A stretch of DNA of 54,773 nucleotides from an uncultured Bacteriovoracaceae bacterium (lineage in GTDB: Bacteria; Bdellovibrionota; Bacteriovoracia; Bacteriovoracales; Bacteriovoracaceae): assembly GCA_938034385.1 (NCBI GenBank), contig CALHLC010000038.1, forward strand, positions 1-54,773. Direction: 5' to 3'. The notes beneath the pieces were generated by a model, which saw only the letters and a list, made by a program, of their open reading frames with translations, did no database searches and was not told where the DNA came from. A program made the translations under genes and the position numbers. Positions 35,810 to 45,170 of this stretch are shown here, piece by piece. Within the stretch, counting starts at the first letter, position 1, and each line of letters starts with the position of its first letter.

Positions 35810-36137
35810 AAGATTTAATAGAACAAAATTTCTTTTTACTTTTCTCGTATCATTTGGAATTTTATCTATCCCTTTAAAAGACCAAACACGAATTTTTGAC
35901 AAAATACACTCTTACATCCCATCCATTTTAGAGAGTGCAAAAAAAATAGCAGACACAGCGGTAGATGAATTTGAAACAACTCAAAGTAAGAACCCTAAGT
36001 ACATTGAAATACCCGAAGATGAATATAAGTCCATCAAAGCTCTTAAAGCAAAGTTAGAAAAAGAACGGCCTTTTGCAAAATTGAAAAAATCCGAAAAAGC
36101 GAAAGAAGAATTTGATAATTACGATTACCGAGAATAA
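35802..36137 (+). CDS. small membrane-anchored protein partnered with the response regulator
   Basis: 111 residues: a basic start (MNRRFNRTK), one hydrophobic segment (about 10-26), then a highly charged helical part rich in Lys and Glu, ending in a low-complexity KKSEKAKEEFDNYDYRE. The start overlaps the response regulator gene, which suggests linked expression. Family not recognised; a membrane tether for the regulator is only a guess. Confidence 0.6.
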   Translation: MNRRFNRTKFLFTFLVSFGILSIPLKDQTRIFDKIHSYIPSILESAKKIADTAVDEFETTQSKNPKYIEIPEDEYKSIKALKAKLEKERPFAKLKKSEKAKEEFDNYDYRE

Positions 36138-36139
36138 TT

Positions 36140-36349
36140 CTATTGTTCTCTAGTTCCTCTTTTTTGTCCTTGTCCTGCTGCTTTTAAATACTTGCTTAAA
36201 TTTTCTTGTAAAAGCATCTCATAAGCAGTCTTTCCGATATCTCTTTTACCTGTATTATAAATACAGTCTTCATGGTTTTCTCCCATGCTCGAAGCTGCAC
36301 TTATAGTCATGCTTCCTAAAAGAAATAGCAGTGTTAAAAATCTTTTCAT
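36140..36349 (-). CDS. very small exported protein
   Basis: 69 residues with a signal peptide (MKRFLTLLFLLGSMTISAAS) and a strong ribosome binding site (GGAGGAGA) four bases from the ATG. The mature part is about 50 residues, with one Cys (HEDCIYNTG) and a basic C-terminus. Convergent with the gene ending at 36137, only two bases apart. Family not recognised. Confidence 0.6.
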   Translation of the reverse strand: MKRFLTLLFLLGSMTISAASSMGENHEDCIYNTGKRDIGKTAYEMLLQENLSKYLKAAGQGQKRGTREQ

Positions 36350-36508
36350 ATCTCCTCCTACAGAGAGTTATCTGTAGACTATATAAGCAAGAGAGATGCC
36401 AAGAATTTAGACGTATTTTTAATGTAATTTCAGTGCTTTAGGATAACTATTCATGAGATAAATGATCATTTGATAAGAGAGTGTTTAATTTTTATACATT
36501 TTTTGGCT

Positions 36509-36733
36509 TTACCATTCCCAGACACTTTCACCATCTACTCCAAATTTCTCAGTGATTTCAGGTGCCTTAACATATTCCTCAGCAACAATCATATCTCCAC
36601 TACAAGTACCAGTACCTGTATGTGTTCCTTCTAGTAGACTTTCACCAACTATTGGATCAGTAGGATCTGTTTTGTCACCGACAAAAGAAACTCCGTTCAT
36701 CATACACATGCCTAAAACTAATAAACCTTTCAT
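36509..36733 (-). CDS. very small exported protein
   Basis: 74 residues. MKGLLVLGMCMMNGVSFVG looks like a short signal peptide; the mature part is acidic with a Gly/Thr-rich stretch (EGTHTGTGTCSGD) and a Trp at the C-terminus. AGAGGTAG precedes the ATG. It lies nine bases beyond the RHS-like gene on the same strand and may be its partner. Function unknown. Confidence 0.55.
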   Translation of the reverse strand: MKGLLVLGMCMMNGVSFVGDKTDPTDPIVGESLLEGTHTGTGTCSGDMIVAEEYVKAPEITEKFGVDGESVWEW

Positions 36734-36742
36734 AAACTACCT

Positions 36743-38416
36743 CTATAAATTTAAATTCACCCCAGCAGGCTTCACTATACTAAGCAAGTTCTGAAATGCT
36801 CCTGTTACCTGACTAGCAATCTCTCTTCCTCCGCTGGAATCAACATTCTTCACTTGTCCATAAGCATCATACTGAACTTTAATATTTCCTATCCCATCCA
36901 TTCCTATAACGTTAGGTTTCCCTTGTGAATTATAAGAAAATGAAACGATTTGTTTTTTTGAATTTTTAGCTCTATTCACCATCTTAGAAATTTTGCCTTT
37001 CAAATCATAGATTAAAGCAATTGCGTTTCCTTTTGAATCAATGGCCTTAGAAAGCTCTCCCTTTTTATTGTATTTGTATTGAATCCAGCCTTCATTATTA
37101 GTAATTTTTGAAACTCTCTTTGTTCTTGAGTCATACTCAAGATTTGAAAAAACTCCATCATTAGATTTTTTTGAAATCATTAGACCTTTATTATATTTAA
37201 ACTCAGTAACTCTACTTCCTTGAATAATTTTTTTAGGGAGTTCAACTGCATTATTAAAAGTCTCTCTTGTTATGCCGCCAACAAGTTTACTTCCTTTTCT
37301 ATCAGCACCAGTGATGAACTTTGTTCTATATAACCATTGAGATCCATCCGCTCTTAATTTATGTTCATATTCGTACTTATTAACATAAGGCTGCCCACTT
37401 ATCCCTTTTTTATCTACTTCAGTCCAATAATGAAGGAACTTTTTATCTTTTGAACCATATTTATACTCAACTATATCTCCATTTCTCTTCTCAACTTTTC
37501 TTGTAAAAAAGGTCTTAGGTTCATAAGCGATTTTAATAGTTGATTTATTTTTATCTCTAATCTTTCTATCAGTTATTGCAGTTAAGTTATGAGATCCATC
37601 ATACCCATAAGTAAAAGAACTTCCATTAATATCAGTAGAAGTAATCAAGTTCTTATTAGCATCATATGAATACGTTGCCTTGTTATTCCCTTTAGCTGCC
37701 ACCGAAGAAATAAATCCATTAGAATTCCAAGTGATGACAAAGCTATTTCCTAAATTATCAAAAATCTTCTCAACTTTCTTTGTTACTTTATTCCTACTAA
37801 ACTTTAATGAATAGCCACTTTTATTTTTTGATGCAATCAGATCTCCATCAACATTAAAAAATTGAACTAGACCAGAATCAAATGCTCTTTTATATCCCTT
37901 TGGAACAACTGCTAGTTTTTGATATCCATAATCAAATGATTTTAATATTCTGCCTGCTTTTATTGGAGCTTTAATTCCTAACTTTTGAGCCATCTTATGC
38001 CTAAAAATATCATCATCTGTTAATTTTTTTAACAAACTCTTTTCCGAAATTTGACTAAGCTGTGTTTTCTCTTTTAGTTTCTTTATAATCCCATTTGAAA
38101 TTTTTCTGATATTTGAAGTACTAGATCCAGTTGTTCCATCAGTGAACCTACTTTTTCCTCCAGTACCATTTTCAATAATATAAACAGAGCCATCTAGAGA
38201 AGCCTCTAGCTTTGTTTCAAAAGGTGTTCCCCATCCATAACCAAACCATCCAACAGATGTTGACTTTGAATTATAGGTTCTAGTCATATCAATTGTTTTG
38301 CCTCTACTACTCGTCACAATATCAGTATAAGAAATAAAGTAATTCCCGTTTTTTAAGTTTACTCCACTCATTAAATTGAGTGATAGAAATAAAAGTAAAG
38401 TACTCAGTTTTTTCAT
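36743..38416 (-). CDS. RHS/YD-repeat exported protein
   Basis: 557 residues with a signal peptide (MKKLSTLLLFLSLNLMSG). Residues 20-110 resemble the start of RHS proteins (GNYFISYTDIVTSSRGKTIDMTRTYNS, GYGWGTPFE). YD-type repeats follow from about 220 (TYSYDANKNLITSTD, FTYGYDGSHNLTAITD, IQYKYNKKGELSKAIDSKGN, IQVQYDAYG-like). The protein ends soon after the repeats, with no RHS core signature and no toxin domain. It is much shorter than typical Rhs effectors. It begins 22 bases after the Tad gene at 38439, so it may be carried on that transcript. Confidence 0.75.
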   Translation of the reverse strand: MKKLSTLLLFLSLNLMSGVNLKNGNYFISYTDIVTSSRGKTIDMTRTYNSKSTSVGWFGYGWGTPFETKLEASLDGSVYIIENGTGGKSRFTDGTTGSSTSNIRKISNGIIKKLKEKTQLSQISEKSLLKKLTDDDIFRHKMAQKLGIKAPIKAGRILKSFDYGYQKLAVVPKGYKRAFDSGLVQFFNVDGDLIASKNKSGYSLKFSRNKVTKKVEKIFDNLGNSFVITWNSNGFISSVAAKGNNKATYSYDANKNLITSTDINGSSFTYGYDGSHNLTAITDRKIRDKNKSTIKIAYEPKTFFTRKVEKRNGDIVEYKYGSKDKKFLHYWTEVDKKGISGQPYVNKYEYEHKLRADGSQWLYRTKFITGADRKGSKLVGGITRETFNNAVELPKKIIQGSRVTEFKYNKGLMISKKSNDGVFSNLEYDSRTKRVSKITNNEGWIQYKYNKKGELSKAIDSKGNAIALIYDLKGKISKMVNRAKNSKKQIVSFSYNSQGKPNVIGMDGIGNIKVQYDAYGQVKNVDSSGGREIASQVTGAFQNLLSIVKPAGVNLNL

Positions 38417-38438
38417 TGTTTTTCTCTTTTTTTATTAT

Positions 38439-39332
38439 TCACGCTTTAATTTTAACAATTTTACTCATAAAAAAACCACCCAGAAAAACTAGCCCTATTA
38501 CAAGTGCTAATATTGCTAAACCAAAAGGGTTCGTGAAAAGAAGCTTTACACTTTCAGGGTCAGTAGATCCGTAGGCCAATAACATAAAAAATGGCATCGT
38601 ACATAAAGCTCTACCTTGGAAAAGTGCAGCACTTACATAAGAAGCAATCTTTTGCTCTAATCGAACTCTCTCTCTGATAATATCTGAGATAGTATCAAAT
38701 GTTTCAGTCAGGTTCCCACCTGTCTCTCTTAAGATTCCGATACTTGTAGTGAACATTTCGACATCTATCAATCCCATTCTTTGATTTAAATTTTCTAATG
38801 ATTCATCAAGTGACACACCTAATCGATTTTGTTGCAGAACTAAATTAAATTCTTGAGCAATAGGGTCTGGTAATTCTTCTACCACCATTCCAAAAGCTTG
38901 TGGAAGAGATAGTCCTGCTCTTAATCCTGACGCCATTAAATTTAACCCATCAACCATTTGTGATTGGAACTTTCTTTTTCTTCTATTAACAAAACTATTC
39001 ATTATTGGTTTTGGAATCTGCCATCCAAAAATTAAAAACAAACCTCCAAAGAATAGGCCCATCGTGAAACTTCCAGTTAGAGCAAAAAGTGCAAAAATTA
39101 AAGTTGCACCACCAAAAGTAAGAGCTAATAGAGCATAAGTAACTTTTTCTGGTTCTATCTTATAGAATAAAAACTCACACTTTTCTAAGATGAAATCTCT
39201 CATTCCAAAAGTTTTTTGTTCTATCCATTCAAATAAACGTTCACTATTTCTTGAAGTAAAATAAAAGACAATAATTCCTATTAAGAGAATAACTCCGTTA
39301 CGTCCTAATATTTTAAGAAAAATCACATCCAT
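38439..39332 (-). CDS. Tad pilus assembly inner-membrane protein (TadB/TadC type)
   Basis: 297 residues with a type II secretion F domain: an N-terminal helix, a pair of helices (about 66-105), a cytoplasmic domain GLNLMASGLRAGLSLPQAFGMVVEELPDP and TSIGILRETGGNLTETFDTISDIIRER, and C-terminal helices. In Tad systems two such proteins usually form the platform; only one is present here. It is translated just after the ATPase gene. Confidence 0.85.
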   Translation of the reverse strand: MDVIFLKILGRNGVILLIGIIVFYFTSRNSERLFEWIEQKTFGMRDFILEKCEFLFYKIEPEKVTYALLALTFGGATLIFALFALTGSFTMGLFFGGLFLIFGWQIPKPIMNSFVNRRKRKFQSQMVDGLNLMASGLRAGLSLPQAFGMVVEELPDPIAQEFNLVLQQNRLGVSLDESLENLNQRMGLIDVEMFTTSIGILRETGGNLTETFDTISDIIRERVRLEQKIASYVSAALFQGRALCTMPFFMLLAYGSTDPESVKLLFTNPFGLAILALVIGLVFLGGFFMSKIVKIKA

Positions 39333-39337
39333 GAGAT

Positions 39338-41449
39338 TTATCCTTTGTTTTGAAAAATTCCTCTTGGAATTTTATATCCTTTTCTTTCAAGTTCTTCGAC
39401 AAACTTTGGAATAAATCCTGTCGCCTGAAACTTTCCAGTCACTCGTCCATTTTTATCTATACCTTCCTGGTTAAAAACAAAAATGTCTTGTAATGTTATT
39501 ACATCTCCACCTTGAATTCCTGCAACTTCAGTAATCTTCATTATTTTCCTAGATCCATCTTCAAGTCTTGTTTGCTGAATGACCATATCTACAGCAGAAG
39601 CAATCATCTCTTTAATTGCCTTGGGAGCAAGCCCTGATCCTGCATATTGGATTAAGGTTTCTAATCTTCCCATACAATCTCTTGGAGAATTCGAGTGAAC
39701 ACTCGTCATAGATCCATCATGGCCTGTATTCATGGCCTGAAGCATATCTAATGCTTCTCCACCTCTACACTCTCCAACTATTATTCTATCAGGTTTCATT
39801 CTCAGGGTCTGTTTTACTAATGTCCTGATAGAAATTTCCCCATCTCCTTCAAGGTTTGGAGGCCTTGTTTCTAGTCTCACAACGTGCTCTTGAGGTAAAT
39901 CAAGCTCAGCTGAGTCCTCACATGTAATGATTCTTTCATTAGCTGGAATAAAGCTACACAGAACGTTAATTAAACTTGTTTTACCTGAGCCTGTTCCTCC
40001 ACTAACGACAATATTTTTACCAGACTCAACAGCTACCCTTAAAAAATCTGCCATTTCTTCAGTTAAAGACCCAAACTTAATAAAGTCTTTATACGTTAAT
40101 CTATTCTCTGGAAACTTTCTAATTGTGATAGTGCATCCATCTATTGCACAAGGAGGAATAACAGCATGTACTCTTGAACCGTCTAATAATCTTGCATCAA
40201 CATAAGGAGTCTTTTCATCAATTCTTCTTCCAATTGGATAAACAATTTTCTCAATAACTCTTAAAACTTGTTTATCACTAGTAAAAGTAACATCAGATAA
40301 TTTGTTTTTTCCATTTTGTTCATAATATATTTTCTTTGGACCTACTACCATGATCTCTGAAATTGATGGATCAGATAATAAATCTTCAAGAGGACCCAGC
40401 CCTAGTGCTTCATCAAGAATCTCTTTTACTATTTGATTCATTTGATCTCGACCAGAGACAACTCCTCCAGTCTCTTCTTTTCCTAAAAGTTCCACAATTT
40501 TTTTCTTAGTCTTATCTTTTAAGATCAACAGAGTATTTTCATCTTCATCTAAAGACTTATTTTGAAGATCCATTTCTTCAACTATTCCTCGAAGGATTCT
40601 TTGTTTTAAGAAATTCCATTTATCACTATTACCAGATTTAGACTTCCCTCTTGATTTTGATTTTTTATCAAGACTTATTGTAGGACGATTAAGTTTTTCT
40701 AAAATTTGTAAAATATTTTTAGCTTTAACTTTCTTTACTAAATTTATGACTCCTGATGAATAAGCAGAGCCTTTGCTTAAAATTACTGCAGGTATTTTTC
40801 TCGTCACAGAAGCCGCACAAGTTGCATCATCTTTAGGAACCATAGAGAAAATTGTTTTACCCAATTGCTTTGAAGCTATGTCAGTTGTAACAGGATGACC
40901 TTTTTGAACCTGATTATAGACAACTTGAATAACGTCTTTAGGAATCATCAGTCCCATAAGTTCAACTAATAACTTTCTTGTTTGATTTATTGCTAAAATA
41001 TCAGGAGTGACTACTAATAAAATGAGGGTTGCTTGCTCTAGCGCCTTAACAGATAATTCGGTAAGCTCACTCCCAGCATCAATAACAGTCACAGGAAAAA
41101 TTGATTTCGCCGACTTTAGGACTTTCCCCATTCCTTCTGGGTCAACTGAAGTTGATTGAATAGGATCAGAATCCATAGAGACATGAGAAACACCTGCTTT
41201 ATGTTGCCCAACAAAGCTTCCAAGTATTCTCGAGTCTAAAGTACCATTTATTCTAGATAGTTCTTTTAGAGATTTTTTAGATTTTATTCCTGTAATTATA
41301 GTTTGATCTCCACAAGCACGTTGATCAAAGTCTAATAATAGAACTTTTTGTTTTAATTCGCTGGCATAAGCAAAAGCAATGTTTGCTGCTAAAACAGATT
41401 TACCCAATCCATCTTTTGCTCCAAAAATTGTAATGATATGACCTGACAT
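39338..41449 (-). CDS. fused TadZ/CpaE-type localization ATPase and TadA/CpaF secretion ATPase
   Basis: 703 residues. Residues 1-about 240 are a MinD/ParA-type ATPase (deviant Walker A GAKDGLGKS, LLLDFDQRACGD), as in CpaE/TadZ but without its receiver-like N-terminus. A basic Ser/Lys linker (about 248-280) joins it to a full CpaF/TadA secretion ATPase: Walker A SGGTGSGKTSLINVL (near 480), ASP/Walker B ECRGGEALDMLQAMNTGHDG and the His box SVHSNSPRD. Normally these are two proteins, so pole targeting and pilus motor are joined in one chain here. Confidence 0.9.
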   Translation of the reverse strand: MSGHIITIFGAKDGLGKSVLAANIAFAYASELKQKVLLLDFDQRACGDQTIITGIKSKKSLKELSRINGTLDSRILGSFVGQHKAGVSHVSMDSDPIQSTSVDPEGMGKVLKSAKSIFPVTVIDAGSELTELSVKALEQATLILLVVTPDILAINQTRKLLVELMGLMIPKDVIQVVYNQVQKGHPVTTDIASKQLGKTIFSMVPKDDATCAASVTRKIPAVILSKGSAYSSGVINLVKKVKAKNILQILEKLNRPTISLDKKSKSRGKSKSGNSDKWNFLKQRILRGIVEEMDLQNKSLDEDENTLLILKDKTKKKIVELLGKEETGGVVSGRDQMNQIVKEILDEALGLGPLEDLLSDPSISEIMVVGPKKIYYEQNGKNKLSDVTFTSDKQVLRVIEKIVYPIGRRIDEKTPYVDARLLDGSRVHAVIPPCAIDGCTITIRKFPENRLTYKDFIKFGSLTEEMADFLRVAVESGKNIVVSGGTGSGKTSLINVLCSFIPANERIITCEDSAELDLPQEHVVRLETRPPNLEGDGEISIRTLVKQTLRMKPDRIIVGECRGGEALDMLQAMNTGHDGSMTSVHSNSPRDCMGRLETLIQYAGSGLAPKAIKEMIASAVDMVIQQTRLEDGSRKIMKITEVAGIQGGDVITLQDIFVFNQEGIDKNGRVTGKFQATGFIPKFVEELERKGYKIPRGIFQNKG

Positions 41450-41450
41450 A

Positions 41451-42956
41451 TCACCTTCTTCTTCTTCTGAATTTTTTTCTGATCTGAGCAGTACCTTCTG
41501 ATGCAGACTGTATTAATTCTGGAGTAATAAAAACAACATATTGATTTTTTGATAAAGATCTAGCTTTTGATCTCAACATATTAAAAAAGACACTTCTTTG
41601 AGTTTCTTCATCATAAGGAGCAGGATCGTTTTTATCAAAACCAGTTATATCATTACTCTGAACTATCCCACCTAAAGCTGCAGATTGACCTGACTTCACG
41701 AATAAATCAGTTGCAATGCTATTATTCGTGATAATAGGAGCTCCTTGAGAAGTTGTAGAGCTAGGAGTTCCGACACTCAAGTTCACATTCATCTGAATAT
41801 TTTCTTGTTGCATTACCGAGGGAGTTACCCCTAAATTAAACTTTATAGGAGCTTCTGATCCTCTTGCACTATCTCCACTACCTAATAAGAATGGAATACT
41901 AGTACTTTTGGAAACTGTTCCTGTCTTACCTTCTTGAGTAATCACCATCCCACTTTGAATAATCCTTCCATAACCAGCATTTTTTAAAGACTGAATTTTA
42001 GGAAAAAGATTTGAAATAATAGCACTGAAAGTTCCACTAGATCTAGCTCCAAGATTACCACCATCTGTTTTACCTACATTTATAGTCCCGCCATCACTAT
42101 TTAAAATAGGAGCCCACTTGAAACCAAATACTTTCGAATAATCTTTTGATAGCTCAACGAACTGTGTAGAAATTTTAACTTGCTTAGGAAGTGGTTCTTC
42201 TTTTTTCTTTTTATTTTCATTTACTGAAACATAATAATAAATATCACTTTTAGCACTATTTACTAACAATCTATCTGAGTTAACAGAAAGACTTTCAATT
42301 TTTTCAGGCAATAAAGCTTGTGTAATTCTTTTAACCATCGCTTCTTCACTAGCACTAGCGACAACCCCTTCAACCCAATACGAGTGATTCACTACTCTCA
42401 CCGATACATTCTTTAAATTAAACTTAGCTAGTTCTTCAGTCATTTTCCGAGCAATTATTTGTTGAGTTTGTGGATGAATCTCTATCATTCTTAAAACATC
42501 ATTATAATTTGCTAATACAGTTGAAACTTTTCCTATGTCACTAGGAACAACTATATGTCCGCCGACAACAACCTTCCCTGCTTTTATTGTTATTTCTAAT
42601 CCTTCAATCCCAGCTAATAGTTCATCTAGTTCATCTTTTGTTTTAGTTAAATCATTTTCTGTAATAGAAATCACGTATCTTCTTTTTTCTAAATCATCCA
42701 TTCCTCTTAGAGTTAAAGAAGTCGTTCCTTCTTTTAATCCTATTAATGTTATTCTTTTCGATTGTGGGTCTGCATTTACTTTTAATAACTCATCATCACC
42801 TAGAGTAATATTCCCATTGAATTGAAAATCTATATTTAGAGTTTGGTCTTGCCCTTTAACTAAGGTGACTTCTTTTCTTTCAACTTCCGTTTGAGCAAAG
42901 GCAGGAAGCATAATAATTAAAATTGAAAATAAGATTTTATCGATTAGTTTTTCCAT
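41451..42956 (-). CDS. cpaC: Tad pilus secretin (CpaC/RcpA)
   Basis: 501 residues with a signal peptide. The N-terminal pilus-specific domain (VTLVKGQDQTLNIDF, SLTLRGMDDLEKRRYVISI) is followed by a BON-like repeat and the type II/III secretin domain (VKISTQFVELSKDYSKVFGFKWAP, FLLGSGDSARG, the C-terminal VFITPELIQ). It forms the outer-membrane channel of the pilus. The start overlaps cpaB by 20 bases. Confidence 0.9.
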   Translation of the reverse strand: MEKLIDKILFSILIIMLPAFAQTEVERKEVTLVKGQDQTLNIDFQFNGNITLGDDELLKVNADPQSKRITLIGLKEGTTSLTLRGMDDLEKRRYVISITENDLTKTKDELDELLAGIEGLEITIKAGKVVVGGHIVVPSDIGKVSTVLANYNDVLRMIEIHPQTQQIIARKMTEELAKFNLKNVSVRVVNHSYWVEGVVASASEEAMVKRITQALLPEKIESLSVNSDRLLVNSAKSDIYYYVSVNENKKKKEEPLPKQVKISTQFVELSKDYSKVFGFKWAPILNSDGGTINVGKTDGGNLGARSSGTFSAIISNLFPKIQSLKNAGYGRIIQSGMVITQEGKTGTVSKSTSIPFLLGSGDSARGSEAPIKFNLGVTPSVMQQENIQMNVNLSVGTPSSTTSQGAPIITNNSIATDLFVKSGQSAALGGIVQSNDITGFDKNDPAPYDEETQRSVFFNMLRSKARSLSKNQYVVFITPELIQSASEGTAQIRKKFRRRRR

Positions 42957-43746
42957 TCTTCTTTTGATAATACCTTTTAGCTTCTATTGCGTCTTCTCCT
43001 AGTACATCAAAAAGTTCAGTCGCAGGTATTCTTCCTAAAGAAGTATCATTTGTATTTCTCAAACTAAGGTATAATTTCTGTCCAGAGTTGACTAAAAAGA
43101 TCAACTTTTGAACTTCATCAGGCTCAAGTTCAAGAGTAATCGTATTGTAATCTGTATATTTTGTTAGATTAATTTTTCTTAATTCATTTCCTCTTTCTTG
43201 AATTGCAAGTGGCAATTGATTTGTAACTTTAAGTCCCGTTGATAAAACTCGAACTCCCTGAAGAATGGTTTTCACTTTTTGTTTATCGAGTTGTCCTGGG
43301 ATGTAACTAATCACTGAATGAACATCAATTCTATTTCCAGGTTTGATTAATTTACTTACTGATTGAGATGCGTTCGTTTGAATTGAATATGCTCTCTTCC
43401 CTGGTGCTATCTCTGGAGCAAGTCCAGTTCTCACTCCTGGCTGAGTAATTCTTGGCTTGGTTATTTGCTCACCTTTCAAGATACTAACTGCAGCGATTGT
43501 GTTCACAATCTCTTCAATATTATTAATATGACCACTCATCACAAATTTCTTAGGGACTGTTATAATTTGAAGTTTTGAATCATCAATCACATCTAAAGCT
43601 TTAATATCTTCTTTTGCTATTACAACTGGCTGCATATTCCCATATCTTTTTACGTATTCAGATTCCTTAGCATTAATATAAGACCACGCCATAAACATCG
43701 CAATTCCAGCGATTGCCAAAGACAATGTAAAAGATCGAGAGTTCAT
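42937..43746 (-). CDS. cpaB: Tad pilus assembly protein CpaB/RcpC (SAF domain)
   Basis: 269 residues: an N-terminal membrane helix (about 5-22), then an SAF domain (PVVIAKEDIKALDVIDDSKLQIITVP) and the RcpC-type C-terminal domain (APGKRAYSIQTNASQSVSKLIKPGNRIDVHSVI). Members are periplasmic partners of the secretin. GGAGGAAG precedes the ATG. Confidence 0.9.
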   Translation of the reverse strand: MNSRSFTLSLAIAGIAMFMAWSYINAKESEYVKRYGNMQPVVIAKEDIKALDVIDDSKLQIITVPKKFVMSGHINNIEEIVNTIAAVSILKGEQITKPRITQPGVRTGLAPEIAPGKRAYSIQTNASQSVSKLIKPGNRIDVHSVISYIPGQLDKQKVKTILQGVRVLSTGLKVTNQLPLAIQERGNELRKINLTKYTDYNTITLELEPDEVQKLIFLVNSGQKLYLSLRNTNDTSLGRIPATELFDVLGEDAIEAKRYYQKKNGKTNR

Positions 43747-43826
43747 GAACTTCCTCCAGATTAAAGTTTAACTTATAATTCATCTTTTCTAATTTAGAGG
43801 AAAATTTGTGATAATAGTTGAGTCTA

Positions 43827-44351
43827 TTACCTGATTAAGCAACCATTCATATCTGATACAATATTAATATTCCCGCTAACTGGAGCCCGAAGCATCTCAG
43901 AATCAATATTTACAAATGTTGCTCCACAAGCACCATAAACAGTTCCTACTCTTATATAGTTAATTTCGTCTTGATTATAGTCAGAACACTCTTGTTCAAA
44001 GTTTTTAAGAGGAACATGCATTTTATAACATGGAGCCAAAGGGATTCCATTTTCACTTGATGATGATGAATTAAATCTTTCTTTCCAACCAATATAAAAC
44101 ATACCCATTGAATTAAATTGCAAGTTTGCTCTTTGTTCCTCGATCGACCCAACCAAGGGCATCATTGAATTATTTTTAATACGAGCATAAAAATATGATC
44201 TTGAAATCTTTTGTTGATTAATAGACCCATTAATTGAGTTCCCTACACTAAAGAGTAAAAACAAGAACGCGGACATAATAGGTAAAAAGAAAATAAACTC
44301 GAAAAGAGCTTGTCCATTGTTATTAATGTTCTTTTTATTTTTTCTTTTCAT
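43827..44351 (-). CDS. TadE-like pseudopilin
   Basis: 174 residues from the ATG at 44351, two bases after the preceding stop. A basic N-terminus (KRKNKKNINNN) precedes GQALFEFIFFLPIMSAFLFLLF, the class III/TadE signal in which a prepilin peptidase would cut before the hydrophobic segment. The C-terminal part has several Cys (APCYKMH, FEQECSDY, YGACGA, NGCLIR). It is a minor pilin of the Tad system, probably capping or initiating the fibre. Confidence 0.8.
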   Translation of the reverse strand: MKRKNKKNINNNGQALFEFIFFLPIMSAFLFLLFSVGNSINGSINQQKISRSYFYARIKNNSMMPLVGSIEEQRANLQFNSMGMFYIGWKERFNSSSSSENGIPLAPCYKMHVPLKNFEQECSDYNQDEINYIRVGTVYGACGATFVNIDSEMLRAPVSGNINIVSDMNGCLIR

Positions 44352-44352
44352 A

Positions 44353-44874
44353 CTAACAGCCATTATCAAATAAAGTTGCAGTTTCGTTAGCCGGTATAAC
44401 ATTAGAGCACTGCCCAAAACCCATTGCTTTTTTTATTTGGCATTCACAATCACCTTTACTTGGCTCCTTTCCTAGAAATGATTCTGATAACAAACTATTT
44501 TTAGAATCAGTCGAACTAATTCTAAACGGTGGGGTGAACTTGAAATACGCACCTACGTATTCATAAACTCGCACACTCTGTGGTGAGTTAAACTTTAAAT
44601 CATCAGCACTGAAAGTTAATCCCATTTTTTCAAGTCCTATACTATCAAAAGCTTCTCTTCCTATGCTCTCCCCTGCTCTATAAGGCTGATTTGAATTAAA
44701 TTCAATACCTTCATACTCTCCTGTTAAATACGCTCTTGAAGCTAGATAGGTCGCATAATGGGCCATATAACCAGTTGCAAAGTTTATTGAATAATAAAGA
44801 AACAAAAGAACAAATAAGACTGCAAACATAAATGTCAGAATAAATTCAATAGTAATTTGTCCGGTATTTTTCAT
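44353..44874 (-). CDS. TadE-like pseudopilin
   Basis: 173 residues with the N-terminal motif GQITIEFILTFMFAVLFVLLF. The remainder carries GYMAHYATYLASRAYLTGEYEG, typical of TadE/TadF proteins, and four Cys near the C-terminus (GDCECQIKK, GQCSN, NGC). It begins two bases after the 97-aa pseudopilin. Confidence 0.8.
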   Translation of the reverse strand: MKNTGQITIEFILTFMFAVLFVLLFLYYSINFATGYMAHYATYLASRAYLTGEYEGIEFNSNQPYRAGESIGREAFDSIGLEKMGLTFSADDLKFNSPQSVRVYEYVGAYFKFTPPFRISSTDSKNSLLSESFLGKEPSKGDCECQIKKAMGFGQCSNVIPANETATLFDNGC

Positions 44875-44876
44875 CT

Positions 44877-45170
44877 TTAATTTGTAGGATATGGATTAGC
44901 GGGACCAAAAAACCTTGTGCTTCCTCCTTGTCCTGCATAAGATTTATGTTCTCGACCACTATTATAATTTATATTGTTATAACTCTCATCTTCTTCTCCA
45001 GATATTGCATGCCTATAAGAAAACTTCATCCTCTGATTTATAAAACTAAGAACATCGCCATCTTTTCCAAATTTTTCATTATAGTATCCCGAAAAAGTAC
45101 TAACCAGTAATGTCACTAACAACATCATCATCACAAATTCAATTGCAGCTTGCCCTTTATTTCCTACCAT
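44877..45170 (-). CDS. short TadE-like pseudopilin
   Basis: 97 residues with N-terminal GQAAIEFVMMMLLVTLLVSTF and a polar C-terminus rich in Gly, Ser and Asn, without Cys. It overlaps the Flp-like gene by 14 bases. Function within the fibre is inferred from the motif and position. Confidence 0.7.
   Translation of the reverse strand: MVGNKGQAAIEFVMMMLLVTLLVSTFSGYYNEKFGKDGDVLSFINQRMKFSYRHAISGEEDESYNNINYNSGREHKSYAGQGGSTRFFGPANPYPTN

Noticed and set aside
36743-38416. Rhs polymorphic toxin with immunity protein
   Set aside because: There is no RHS core motif and no C-terminal toxin domain, and the small downstream protein has a signal peptide. Only the YD repeats are supported.
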